Positions 35,504 to 44,206 of a DNA stretch of 64,000 bases are shown piece after piece. Each line of letters starts with the position of its first letter. The stretch's first letter is position 1. The notes under the pieces were generated by a model. The model did not search any database. It saw only the letters and a list, made by a program, of their open reading frames with translations, and was not told where the DNA came from. Source of the stretch: SIG603 sp964370775 (GTDB lineage: Bacteria > Bacillota > Clostridia > Oscillospirales > Acutalibacteraceae); assembly GCA_964370775.1 (NCBI GenBank), contig CAYJKT010000004.1:1-64000 (forward strand), read 5' to 3'. Made by a program: the position numbers and the translations under genes.

Positions 35504-36568
35504 ATGAACCCAAAAATAAAAAAGAAGAAAAAGATTGTTATTATTTCAGTGGTACTTTCCGTTTTGATAATAATACCTAGTATAATAACATTTATTATAT
35601 ACGACCATTACTTTGGTAAAAGAATAGTACACGACAATAATTATTTTGAGTACTTAACAGAGCAAAACGAAAACTTTGTTAAAGAAGATGTTAGTTTTAA
35701 ATCTGACGACAATCAAACGCTTTACGGAGCATTTTACTCTCAGGTTGATAACACTGCACCAAAAGGACTTCTGGTTTGGGTGCATGGAATGGGTGTTAGC
35801 CATGAGAATTATTTAGCAGAAATAGAGTGGCTTACACAAGAAAATTATGTGGTGTTCTCGTATGATAATACTGGAGTAGAAGACAGCGAAGGCGACACTT
35901 TAAAAGGATTGACTCAGTCTCCAATAGATTTAAAATATGCGCTCACTTATTTAAAAGATAGCGGGAAGTATAATGAGCTTCCTACGATTTTAATTGGGCA
36001 CTCATGGGGTGGTTTTGCTGTATCGGCAGTGTCAGAACTTGAATTACCGTTTGAGGTAGATGGAATTGTGAGTCTTGCAGGTTTTTGGCAAAATGTTAAT
36101 GTAATTGAAGATATTGCTACAAATTATGTTGGAGAAACTGTTATGTTAATTCATCCGTTTTTAGTTGTTTACGAGAAAATGATATTTGGAGAAAACGCTG
36201 CACTAAACGGACTTGATGGGTTATCAAATACTAGTGCGCCTGTACTTATGATACATAGCAAAGATGATGATGTAGTTAGCTTTGACGGCAACTTTGAGGT
36301 GTATAAAGAAATGTATGAGAGCGACCCAAGGTTTACCTTTATAGAATACGAAGACAGTGGGCACAAGCTGACTGTTAACGCAGATTCTTACGAGAGAATA
36401 CATGACATAATGCACCACCAAGTAGAACACGATGAAACCAGTGAAGAGTACTTGAGACTTAATGAGGAAAGATTATCTTTGATTGGTGATTTTAACTTAG
36501 ATGTTATGAATAATATATTGGATTTTTGCGATGAAATTTGCGGTGATGAGAACGAATATAGTGAATAA
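35504..36568 (+). CDS. Membrane-anchored alpha/beta hydrolase
   Basis: 354 residues. An N-terminal signal anchor (about 8-32) is followed by an alpha/beta hydrolase: oxyanion region GLLVWVHGMGVS, nucleophile elbow LIGHSWGGFAV, acid in LMIHSKDDDVVS and His in YEDSGHKL. Likely an extracellular esterase/lipase-like enzyme. It is the last gene of the lipid/iron run and is followed by two hairpins with a T-run. Confidence 0.85.
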   Translation: MNPKIKKKKKIVIISVVLSVLIIIPSIITFIIYDHYFGKRIVHDNNYFEYLTEQNENFVKEDVSFKSDDNQTLYGAFYSQVDNTAPKGLLVWVHGMGVSHENYLAEIEWLTQENYVVFSYDNTGVEDSEGDTLKGLTQSPIDLKYALTYLKDSGKYNELPTILIGHSWGGFAVSAVSELELPFEVDGIVSLAGFWQNVNVIEDIATNYVGETVMLIHPFLVVYEKMIFGENAALNGLDGLSNTSAPVLMIHSKDDDVVSFDGNFEVYKEMYESDPRFTFIEYEDSGHKLTVNADSYERIHDIMHHQVEHDETSEEYLRLNEERLSLIGDFNLDVMNNILDFCDEICGDENEYSE

Positions 36569-36633
36569 CGATAAATCAAATAATGCTTCATAAGAGTTAT
36601 AATACACTCATTAGAGCCAAAGGGGGTGTCGCA

Positions 36634-36750
36634 TTAACGAAAAATTCCGTTAAAACAAACCAGTGTAGGGACAGGCTTCCATGCTTGTCCGCAAATTATC
36701 AATTTTCAACCTGTTTTATGGGAGGGCATGGAAACCCTCCCATACTTTTT
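36634..36750 (+). terminator. Hairpin cluster and terminator after the hydrolase
   Basis: TTAACG/CGTTAA (36634-36652), a GGACAGGC/GCTTGTCC hairpin (about 36669-36690) and a TATGGGAGGG/CCCTCCCATA stem (about 36717-36744) followed by CTTTTTG. The last is a good intrinsic terminator. GGACAGG-type hairpins recur at 38754-38777. The open frame across this stretch is not believable as a gene. Confidence 0.65.
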
Positions 36751-36819
36751 GTCCATTTTTACCTTAATACGACAGTCTATTTTGTTATTATAGATATATT
36801 CGGGGCTTATCTAAATTTA

Positions 36820-36850
36820 TTTAAAGTATATTTAAGGTTAATGCTATAAT
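36820..36850 (+). promoter_or_regulatory. Promoter with TTTAAG direct-repeat operator
   Basis: TTTAAAGTA (36820) and TTTAAGGTT (36831) precede TATAAT at 36845, with a second TATAAT at 36857. The repeat occupies the -35 position, as at 18802, 38810 and 41836. It drives the first OmpR-type regulator gene and would allow autoregulation. Confidence 0.65.
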
Positions 36851-36879
36851 ATGTGTTATAATAGGGTAGAGGTGAAATT

Positions 36880-37548
36880 ATGCGAATATTATTATGTGAA
36901 GATGAAAAAGAGTTATCTAATGCTCTTGTGAAAATATTGAAACACTATAATTACTCAGTTGATGCAGTTTATGACGGTGAAGAAGCACTTATGTTTTTAC
37001 AAGCCGAAAATTATGATGCAGTTATTTTGGATATAATGATGCCAAAAGTTGACGGACTCACTGTGCTTAAAAAAGCTAGAGCACAAGGTAATCTTGTCCC
37101 AATAATTATGCTTACTGCAAAATCCCAAGTTGATGACAAAGTAACAGGGCTTGACTTAGGTGCAAATGACTATCTTACAAAACCATTTGAAACAAAGGAA
37201 CTGCTTGCAAGGATTCGAGCAATGACAAGAGCTGTAAGCGACAGTAGTTCATCGGTTTTAACAGTTGGAGACATAAACTTAAACCGGAAAACCTTTGAGC
37301 TTTACTCAGATAAAACCTCATTTAAACTTGCAAGTAAAGAGTTTCAAATAATGGAAATGCTGATGATGAACAAAGGGCATATTATTCCTACTGAGCGTAT
37401 TATGGAAAAAGTGTGGGGGTATGATGCTGATGCTGAAATAAATGTTGTGTGGGTGTATATTTCATATCTTAGAAAAAAACTTACACTTATTGAGAGTGAT
37501 GTGAAAATCAAAGCGACACGCAACACTGGGTACTCACTGGAGGTTTGA
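36880..37548 (+). CDS. OmpR-family response regulator (first copy)
   Basis: 222 residues. Receiver: EDE near the start, phosphoacceptor in VILDIMMPKVDG (about Asp51), Thr in MLTAKS, Lys in LTKPFETKEL. C-terminal winged helix (FKLASKEFQIMEMLMMNKGH, WVYISYLRKKLTLI). Partner kinase follows after one base. The paralogue at 41898 is closely similar along the whole length (LLCEDE, NALVKIL, VDAVYDGEEA). Confidence 0.95.
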   Translation: MRILLCEDEKELSNALVKILKHYNYSVDAVYDGEEALMFLQAENYDAVILDIMMPKVDGLTVLKKARAQGNLVPIIMLTAKSQVDDKVTGLDLGANDYLTKPFETKELLARIRAMTRAVSDSSSSVLTVGDINLNRKTFELYSDKTSFKLASKEFQIMEMLMMNKGHIIPTERIMEKVWGYDADAEINVVWVYISYLRKKLTLIESDVKIKATRNTGYSLEV

Positions 37549-37549
37549 T

Positions 37550-38749
37550 ATGCTGAAAAAACTGCAAAGAAAATTCGTTTTACTCACGACTGTAATTAGT
37601 GTAATTGTGATGTTGCTTATAGCTGTTTCGATAAATGTAGCGAACTATGTATCTATTATGAACAACTCGGACGAAGTTTTAAGCCTGCTTGCCGAGGGTG
37701 ATTTGAAAATAGGTGAACCTTTTAGTCACCCTGAAAGATTGCCCAGAGAAATTGCTTTTACAACAAGATTTTTTATTATTCGTACTAATTCTAGCAACGA
37801 AACAAACCATATCGACACAAGAAATATTAGCTCAGTTTCAACTGATGAAGCAATAGAGTATATGAATTATGCAAATCAATCTGGTGCAAACATTGGAGTG
37901 GTAGATAATTTTAGATATATAAAAACTGAAAATGAGATAGGCTATTCATATTATTTTTTAGATATTGAGGAAGACTTAATTGGGTTTGAAACATATATGT
38001 TTTATTCTATAATCATTGTTATTGTAGCAGTTATTGCTATATTTCTGCTATCAATTTTACTATCAAAAAAAGCAGTAGCACCTATTGTTAATAGTGTTGA
38101 AAGGCAAAAGGGGTTTATCACAAATGTTAGTCACGAATTTAAAACTCCACTTGCTATAATTAAAGCAGATTGTGATGTAATAGAAATAGATAACGGTGAA
38201 GACGAATGGACAGACAGCATTAAAACGCAGATTTCAAGGCTTGATTCCCTTGTAGAAAATCTTATATCACTTACAAAACTTGATGAGAAAGTAGAGTTAA
38301 TTAAAACAGACTTTTCACTGTCGGATGTGGTAACTGATACTATAAATGAGTTTTCTTCTGCAATAAAAAGTGACAAACGAAGTCTAGTGTTAGATATAAA
38401 ACAAAATCTTTCATACAATGGTGATGAGGCTCTTATTAGAAAAGTTATCGCTACACTGATAGAGAATGCTATTAAGTACTCTCCGTCACAAACAGAGCTT
38501 AAAATCTCACTAGGTACAAGCGGAAACAAAAAGATTTTTAGTATCGAAAATGATTGTGAGAGTATAGAGATCGGAAAGCATAATGATTGGTTTGAGCGAT
38601 TTTATCGTGGAGATAAGTCAAGAAATAATCAGATAAAAGGGTTTGGGATTGGTCTTTCGATTGCCAAAAGTATTTGTGATTTACATGGAGCTAAAATATC
38701 AGCCGAAAGTAAAACAGGAAAAAATATTGTTATAACTATAATTTTTTAG
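37550..38749 (+). CDS. Sensor histidine kinase (first copy)
   Basis: 399 residues. Two membrane segments (about 12-32 and 147-170) bracket a sensor of about 115 residues. H-box FITNVSHEFKTPLAIIKADC, N-box TLIENAIKYSP, G2 box KGFGIGLSIAKSI. The G1 box (normally DxGxGI) reads ENDCESIEIGK, so the usual Asp-Gly pair is missing in this family; nucleotide binding probably still occurs. Cognate to the OmpR-type regulator directly upstream. Paralogue at 42569. Confidence 0.92.
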   Translation: MLKKLQRKFVLLTTVISVIVMLLIAVSINVANYVSIMNNSDEVLSLLAEGDLKIGEPFSHPERLPREIAFTTRFFIIRTNSSNETNHIDTRNISSVSTDEAIEYMNYANQSGANIGVVDNFRYIKTENEIGYSYYFLDIEEDLIGFETYMFYSIIIVIVAVIAIFLLSILLSKKAVAPIVNSVERQKGFITNVSHEFKTPLAIIKADCDVIEIDNGEDEWTDSIKTQISRLDSLVENLISLTKLDEKVELIKTDFSLSDVVTDTINEFSSAIKSDKRSLVLDIKQNLSYNGDEALIRKVIATLIENAIKYSPSQTELKISLGTSGNKKIFSIENDCESIEIGKHNDWFERFYRGDKSRNNQIKGFGIGLSIAKSICDLHGAKISAESKTGKNIVITIIF

Positions 38750-38753
38750 TGTA

Positions 38754-38782
38754 AGGACAGGTTTTAATGCCTGTTCTTTTTT
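38754..38782 (+). terminator. Terminator after the first two-component system
   Basis: 8-bp stem AGGACAGG/CCTGTTCT (one G-U) with an eight-base loop and six T's. It separates the first regulator/kinase pair from the VTC-DUF4956 genes. Confidence 0.85.
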
Positions 38783-38809
38783 ATAAAATACTCAAATTAA
38801 ATTCATTTT

Positions 38810-38841
38810 TTTAAGTAAGTTTAAGGTTAAGTTTATATAAT
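38810..38841 (+). promoter_or_regulatory. Promoter with TTTAAG direct-repeat operator before the VTC gene
   Basis: TTTAAGTAA (38810) and TTTAAGGTT (38820), 10 bp apart, are followed by TATAAT at 38836, 16 bp from the start of the second repeat. The same spacing is seen at 18802-18833. This is the clearest copy of the shared operator. Confidence 0.7.
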
Positions 38842-38874
38842 AAAATTGTAAAATATAAAAAGGGGTAAAATAAA

Positions 38875-39600
38875 ATGACACAAACCAACTTTAAAAGGTA
38901 TGAACTTAAATATATTTTAACGACAAACCAATATAAAATGTTGCTTGATAGTATGCCGTCTGACATGTTGCTTGACAGTTACGGCAGACATAAAATCTCT
39001 AATATCTATTTTGACACTGAAGATTATAGAATAATCAGACATTCTTTAGAAAAACCAAAGTACAAAGAAAAACTTCGTGTACGTTGTTACGGAGAGCCTA
39101 GCGATGAAGCTACTGCTTTTATTGAACTCAAGAAAAAATTTAACGGAGTGGTATATAAAAGACGAGTGTATTCAGAGCAACGCAAAGTGTTTTCCTACCT
39201 TGATGGTGGCACGAATGCTATGGAGCAGTCGCAGATACTTAGCGAAATTGACTATTTTAAAAATAGCTTTAATGAGATAAAACCTAGAGTATATCTTTCT
39301 TATGAAAGAGAAGCGTTTTTCTCTACCATAGATGAAAACTTTAGGCTTACATTTGACTTTAACATTAGGGCAAGAGATAGCGAAGTGTCACTTTACAGCA
39401 GTGATGAAGATTTGGAGGTTTTGTCAGACGAATACGTTCTGCTTGAGGTTAAAACTGTTATGGGACTTCCAAATTGGTTTTTGGAATTTTTAAGCGAAAA
39501 TAGTATATATAAGACATCTTTTTCAAAATATGGAACAGCTTATATGACATATTTTTCATCTGAGTTTATTGAAAGTTTAAGGAGTATTGCTAATGTTTAA
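38875..39600 (+). CDS. VTC domain-containing polyphosphate polymerase-like protein
   Basis: 241 residues of the VTC family: RYELKYILTTNQYKML, YGRHKISNIYFDTEDYRIIR, ELKKKFNGVVYKRR, PRVYLSYEREAFFS, LTFDFNIRAR and LLEVKTVMGLPNWF. The basic tunnel residues (Arg/Lys in KLRVRCYG-like and KKKFNGVVYKRR stretches) and the acidic EVK motif are present. In eukaryotes VTC makes polyphosphate; the bacterial members next to DUF4956 and Cthe_2159-like proteins are not well characterised. It overlaps DUF4956 by 8 bp. Confidence 0.9.
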   Translation: MTQTNFKRYELKYILTTNQYKMLLDSMPSDMLLDSYGRHKISNIYFDTEDYRIIRHSLEKPKYKEKLRVRCYGEPSDEATAFIELKKKFNGVVYKRRVYSEQRKVFSYLDGGTNAMEQSQILSEIDYFKNSFNEIKPRVYLSYEREAFFSTIDENFRLTFDFNIRARDSEVSLYSSDEDLEVLSDEYVLLEVKTVMGLPNWFLEFLSENSIYKTSFSKYGTAYMTYFSSEFIESLRSIANV

Positions 39601-40285
39601 TGAATTATTTGGAAGTGTATTTGATGTTACTGCATCAGTAAATATAAATATAACAGATTTTATAATCTGCATGGTATCGGCTATTATCTTAGGTATATTT
39701 ATGGCTAAGATGTACGCACTAAAAACTAAGAGTACAAAGAGTTTTGTAGTCACCCTTGCATTATTACCTCTTGCAGTTGCAATGGTTATTATTATGGTAA
39801 ATGGAAACATCGGTGCAGGTGTTGCAGTAGCAGGCGCATTTAGCTTAGTAAGGTTTCGTTCAGTTCCCGGTACTGCTAAAGAGATTGTAGCAATATTCAC
39901 AGCAATGTGTACAGGACTTACTATTGGAATGGGATATATAGGTTTCGCTATTTTATTCTCTGTTGTTGCTTGTGTATTTGCACTTTGCTTAAATCTTACA
40001 AATTTTGGAGAAGAAAAAAACAATGGAAGTCGTACACTGCAAATCACAATACCTGAAAGCTTAAATTACACAGATGTTTTTGATGATATTTTTAAAACTT
40101 ATACAAAAGAAGCTAAGCTTATCACAGCAAAAACTACTAATATGGGAAGCTTATTTAAGTTAAGCTATGAGATTGAACTCCGTGATGTTGGTAACGAAAA
40201 ACAATTTGTAGATGAGCTTAGATGCAGAAACGGAAATCTTGAGATTATCATAGGAAAACAAGAGTTGTTTGTAAATGGATTATAG
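39593..40285 (+). CDS. DUF4956 membrane protein
   Basis: 230 residues from the ATG at 39593 with AAGGAG eight bases upstream; the TTG at 39587 is too close. Four membrane segments (about 20-40, 50-72, 95-120) and the family core GAGVAVAGAFSLVRFRSVPG are clear. A soluble C-terminal domain follows (LQITIPESLNYTDVFD). DUF4956 is usually found beside VTC-domain and CotH/Cthe_2159-like genes, as here, so the three are likely to work together at the envelope. Confidence 0.92.
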   Translation: MFNELFGSVFDVTASVNINITDFIICMVSAIILGIFMAKMYALKTKSTKSFVVTLALLPLAVAMVIIMVNGNIGAGVAVAGAFSLVRFRSVPGTAKEIVAIFTAMCTGLTIGMGYIGFAILFSVVACVFALCLNLTNFGEEKNNGSRTLQITIPESLNYTDVFDDIFKTYTKEAKLITAKTTNMGSLFKLSYEIELRDVGNEKQFVDELRCRNGNLEIIIGKQELFVNGL

Positions 40286-40300
40286 TAAAGGAAAAATATT

Positions 40301-41776
40301 ATGAAAAAAAATATAGTTTTTTTGGCAGTGGTCGCTATGCTTACTTTAGCAGGTTGTTCTACAAATGATAGTATCTTAATGTCGACACAACCACAAGTGG
40401 AAACAAACGTAAACACAGAAAACTTATCTACTACGTCTACAGTTACAGACGCAGTTGATAATATCACTTTTCCAAGTGATGACTATTTGCAAGACTTAGG
40501 TGAAAGCGTGACTTTTTCTGACGGTGAAGAAATTCTAATAACACAAAGTGGTACTTACGAATTTACAGGCGATTATACAAGTAGTACTATCACCGTTAAT
40601 GTGAACAAGGACACTGATGATGGTGTAGTTTACATTGTTTTAAATAATGCAAACATCGAAAGTGAAACAGGAACTCCTATAAATGTTATAGAAGCTAAAG
40701 ATGTAGTAATTGTTTTAGAGGGTGAAAACACTGTAACACAAGGTGAGATTATTACAACGGACACAGAATTTCCATCTGCTGCGATTTACTCTAAGGCAGA
40801 TACTGTAATTACAGGTGGCGGAAGTTTGAATGTAACAACGCTGTATAGAGACGGAATTAACAGCCGTGATGACCTTGTTATTGATGGTGTAACTATAACT
40901 GTAAGTGCGGTAGAACACGGTATAGAGGGCAAAGATTTTTTAGCGATTGCAAGTGCTAACATAAATATTACCTCTGGAAAAGACGGCATTAGAGCGACTA
41001 ATGATGAGGATTTAGATAAAGGTAATCTTATAATAAGTGGTGGTAATTTTGTAATTAACGCTTTACATGACGGAATTACAGCTGAACAAACTTTGCAAAT
41101 TGATGGTGGGGATTTTGATATTACATCAGGTGGTGGCTTTGACAGCGTGCTAAATGATATCACTGTTGGAGAAGGCTCTAGTGGTGTTTCGGTCACAAGT
41201 ATGCTTGAAGATAGTATGCGTTCGCTAAAAGGAGCAAATATTGTGATAAATGATGGTGAATTTGCACTGAATTCTTATGAAGATACTGTTCATTCAAATG
41301 GTGTTTTGCTTATAAACGGAGGAAATTTCAACATTTTATCAGGTGATGATGCACTTCATGCTAGTACAGATTTAGTGATAAACAATGGAGAAATTTTAGT
41401 AGAAAATGCGTATGAGGGTATTGAGGGTGAGACTGTTACAATTAACGGTGGAAACATTAACGTTACAGTTTTAGATGATGCCGTAAACGCAAGTAGTGAT
41501 ACAGGTTTTGTGAAAATCACTGGTGGTACAATTTATCTAAAATGTATGGGAGATGGTATTGACTCAAACGGTGACTTAATTATCGAGGGTGGCAACATTA
41601 TTATTGAGGTAGACGCTATTTACACTGGAGGCGATGGCGAGCTAGATGTAACAGGAACATATAGTATATCTGGTGGTAGCATAACTGATGAAAATGGCAA
41701 CGAGGTAACACCTAATACAACCGGAGGCAATCAAGGTCCGAATAGTCATCAGGGAGGGCGCCCAGTAAGACCGTGA
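40301..41776 (+). CDS. Cthe_2159-family carbohydrate-binding-domain lipoprotein (second copy)
   Basis: 491 residues. Lipobox at LTLAGCS (Cys19). The beta-helical domain shares long stretches with the protein at 21368 (GTPINVIEAKDVVIVLEGEN, VTQGEIITTDTEFPSAAIYS, DGINSRDDLVI, DDALHA, GDGIDSNGDLIIEGG). It ends in a Gly/Asn/Pro-rich tail (GGNQGPNSHQGGRPVRP) unlike the Lys-rich tail of the first copy. It is surface anchored and encoded with the VTC and DUF4956 genes. Confidence 0.88.
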   Translation: MKKNIVFLAVVAMLTLAGCSTNDSILMSTQPQVETNVNTENLSTTSTVTDAVDNITFPSDDYLQDLGESVTFSDGEEILITQSGTYEFTGDYTSSTITVNVNKDTDDGVVYIVLNNANIESETGTPINVIEAKDVVIVLEGENTVTQGEIITTDTEFPSAAIYSKADTVITGGGSLNVTTLYRDGINSRDDLVIDGVTITVSAVEHGIEGKDFLAIASANINITSGKDGIRATNDEDLDKGNLIISGGNFVINALHDGITAEQTLQIDGGDFDITSGGGFDSVLNDITVGEGSSGVSVTSMLEDSMRSLKGANIVINDGEFALNSYEDTVHSNGVLLINGGNFNILSGDDALHASTDLVINNGEILVENAYEGIEGETVTINGGNINVTVLDDAVNASSDTGFVKITGGTIYLKCMGDGIDSNGDLIIEGGNIIIEVDAIYTGGDGELDVTGTYSISGGSITDENGNEVTPNTTGGNQGPNSHQGGRPVRP

Positions 41777-41835
41777 GTATAATTTATTGAAGCCTAGTTG
41801 TTGAAAATGTGGTTCAATTTTAATTTACAAATAAT

Positions 41836-41866
41836 TTTAGTATGTTTTAAGTTAGTGTGTTATAAT
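41836..41866 (+). promoter_or_regulatory. Promoter with TTTAAG direct-repeat operator before the second regulator
   Basis: TTTAGTATG (about 41836) and TTTAAGTTA (41846) precede TATAAT at 41861, 15 bp after the start of the second repeat. This is the weakest of the four copies; the first half is degenerate. Confidence 0.55.
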
Positions 41867-41897
41867 AAAATTATATATAACATAATTGGAGGATTGT

Positions 41898-42569
41898 ATG
41901 AGGATACTGTTATGTGAAGATGAAATAGAGCAATCCAACGCGTTGGTAAAGATATTGAGACACAATAATTTTTCTGTAGATGCAGTTTATGACGGCGAAG
42001 AAGCATTTGACTATATTGAAACACAAAATTATGATGCAGTAATTATGGATGTAATGATGCCTAAATTGGATGGGCTATCACTTCTTAAAAAAGTGAGAAA
42101 TAGGGGATTTTTAGTCCCTGTTATAATGCTAACAGCAAAATCAGAAATTGATGACAAGGTGTTAGGGCTTGATATAGGCGCTAATGATTACCTAACAAAA
42201 CCGTTCGATACCAAAGAACTCATGGCAAGGTTAAGAGCAATAACAAGGGGGGCGACAGATACGTCGTCTTCTTTGCTGAGTGTAGGAGATGTTTTTTTAG
42301 ACAGAAAAACATTTGAGCTTTACACAGAGCACTACTCAATAATTTTAACAGGAAAAGAATTTCAAATAATGGAAATGTTAATGATTAACTCATCACAGGT
42401 TATATCAACAGATAGATTTATGGAAAAAATTTGGGGGTATGAGTCTGAGGCAGAGAAAAATGTAGTTTGGGTAAATATTTCGTGTTTAAGAAAAAAAATA
42501 AGCAAAATTGGAAGCAAACAAAAAATAAAAGCAATTAGAAACAGAGGGTATTTGTTGGAGGATAAATAG
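41898..42569 (+). CDS. OmpR-family response regulator (second copy)
   Basis: 223 residues from the ATG at 41898 with TTGGAGG upstream; the TTG at 41886 is part of that site. Receiver with phosphoacceptor in VIMDVMMPKLDG and Lys in LTKPFDTKEL; winged helix ILTGKEFQIMEMLMINSS, VWVNISCLRKKISKI. Clear paralogue of the regulator at 36880. The stop overlaps the GTG start of its kinase. Confidence 0.95.
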   Translation: MRILLCEDEIEQSNALVKILRHNNFSVDAVYDGEEAFDYIETQNYDAVIMDVMMPKLDGLSLLKKVRNRGFLVPVIMLTAKSEIDDKVLGLDIGANDYLTKPFDTKELMARLRAITRGATDTSSSLLSVGDVFLDRKTFELYTEHYSIILTGKEFQIMEMLMINSSQVISTDRFMEKIWGYESEAEKNVVWVNISCLRKKISKIGSKQKIKAIRNRGYLLEDK

Positions 42570-43762
42570 TGCTTAAAAAACTACAAAGAAAATTTATTAT
42601 TCTTACTACAGTTATAAGTACAGTTGTATTATTATTTATTACATTATTAATAAATACATTGAATTATTTTTCTGTTATAAATAGCTCTGATAATATTTTA
42701 GAAATGTTTGTAGATAGTGATTTGGAACTATCAGAAGATGTACATCCTATAGGGAGGTATCCGAAAGAGTTAGCGTATACAACTAGATTTTTTGTTGTTC
42801 ATGTAGATGAAAATAATACAATAGATTATATTGATTTAAACAACATAAAATCAGTATCTGCTGAAGAAGCCGTTAATTATGTAAATGCTGTAAACAACAC
42901 AAAAGGAACAATAGATTATTTTAGGTATTTAAAAAAAGATAACCCTATAGGGTTTACATATATTTTTCTTGATATTGAAGAAGATATGATTTGGTTTGAA
43001 AACTATTTGTTTTTTTCTGTGTTTATAGTCTTAAGTTCGGTTGTATTGATATTTTTTATATCTGTTATTTTGTCTGCAAAGGCAGTTGAACCTATTGTAC
43101 GTGGATACGAAAAACAAAAAAGATTTATTACAGATGTAAACCACGAACTAAAAACACCTTTATCAATTATAAAAACGGATTGTGAAGTTCTTGAAATTGA
43201 TTATGGTGAAAATGAATGGACTAAAAGTATAGTTTCTCAAGTAAATAGGCTAAACATGCTTGTAGCTAGTTTGGTGTCTATGGCTAAATTAAGTGAAAAC
43301 GCAAGAATAGAAAGCAAAACAGAGTTTTCGCTATCAGATACATTAAACAAAACAACAAGTGAATTTTCTTCTAGTTTTATTAATTCACAAATTTGTTTAA
43401 AGACTGATATTAAAGAAGATATTCACTACATAGGTGAAAAAAATCTAATATCCAACCTTTTTTCTCTTCTTATAGAAAATGCCATTAAATATTCGCTTGA
43501 TAAGGGGGAAGTATCAATCACTCTATATGAAAAGATGAGTAAAAAGTATTTTATAATACAAAATGAGTGCGCAGAAGTTTCAATAGGTAAACATGATAAT
43601 TGGTTTGACAGATTTTATAGAGAAGATAAATCACGAAACAGTAAAACAAAGAGTTTTGGGATAGGTCTGTCAATAGCAAAATCAATTTGTGACAAGCATA
43701 AAGCGAAGATAAGTATTGATAGTAAAACAGGTAAGGAAATAATTGTAACTGTTATTTTTTAA
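42569..43762 (+). CDS. Sensor histidine kinase (second copy)
   Basis: 397 residues from a GTG start that overlaps the regulator stop by one base; TTGGAGG upstream. Same plan as the kinase at 37550: two membrane segments, sensor with YPKELAYTTRFFVVHVDENN, H-box FITDVNHELKTPLSIIKTDC, N-box LLIENAIKYS, G2 box KSFGIGLSIAKSI. The G1 region again lacks DxGxG (QNECAEVSIGKHDNW). The sensor domains differ more than the catalytic parts, as expected for two signals. Confidence 0.92.
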   Translation: MLKKLQRKFIILTTVISTVVLLFITLLINTLNYFSVINSSDNILEMFVDSDLELSEDVHPIGRYPKELAYTTRFFVVHVDENNTIDYIDLNNIKSVSAEEAVNYVNAVNNTKGTIDYFRYLKKDNPIGFTYIFLDIEEDMIWFENYLFFSVFIVLSSVVLIFFISVILSAKAVEPIVRGYEKQKRFITDVNHELKTPLSIIKTDCEVLEIDYGENEWTKSIVSQVNRLNMLVASLVSMAKLSENARIESKTEFSLSDTLNKTTSEFSSSFINSQICLKTDIKEDIHYIGEKNLISNLFSLLIENAIKYSLDKGEVSITLYEKMSKKYFIIQNECAEVSIGKHDNWFDRFYREDKSRNSKTKSFGIGLSIAKSICDKHKAKISIDSKTGKEIIVTVIF

Positions 43763-43942
43763 AGTGATATATATTTATCTTAATAAAAACAGCAATTATC
43801 TCAGTGATACAGAGTGGAATATAATTTAAGTGTTTTTCATTCTATTTTGGATATAATAAACTGTATAATGTTGACATTTTTACTAAATTAGAGTATGATT
43901 AAGTAAATGGTAAATTCATGTAATCGAAACGGAGGTCTACTT

Positions 43943-44095
43943 ATGTTTAAACAACATTCAAAACTAATTATTATTTTTAGTATTGTTTTTGCAGCTATTG
44001 CGTTAATAGCTACAGTAACTACCGCACTTGTATTTTTAGATAGAAGAAGAGACGAAAAAGAGTTAGAAAGATACCTTGAAGACTCTATACAATAA
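43943..44095 (+). CDS. Small single-membrane-segment protein
   Basis: 50 residues from the ATG at 43943 with a GGAGG box (43931); an upstream in-frame ATG at 43907 has no site. Residues 8-32 are a hydrophobic helix (LIIIFSIVFAAIALIATVTT) followed by a charged tail (DRRRDEKELERYLED). It follows the second two-component system by 180 bp and may be a small regulator or accessory protein. No family recognised. Confidence 0.6.
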   Translation: MFKQHSKLIIIFSIVFAAIALIATVTTALVFLDRRRDEKELERYLEDSIQ

Positions 44096-44118
44096 TATTT
44101 CTATTTATAAAAACTTAG

Positions 44119-44148
44119 GCACAGCTGACATTTGTTAGCTGTGCTTTA
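44119..44148 (+). terminator. Terminator after the small membrane protein
   Basis: 8-bp perfect stem GCACAGCT/AGCTGTGC with a short T-tract. A second, longer hairpin (about 44160-44200, AAATGGGTGC with GCACCCATTT) serves the minus-strand gene at 44207 and reads well in both directions. Confidence 0.75.
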
Positions 44149-44206
44149 ATTATATATAAAAAATGGGTGCGATGAAAATTTATTTCATGGCACCCATTTT
44201 AAGTTA

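Noticed and set aside
36583..36849. An 88-codon open frame between the hydrolase and the first OmpR-type regulator
   Set aside because: It crosses three hairpins and a terminator and has no ribosome site or protein-like composition.
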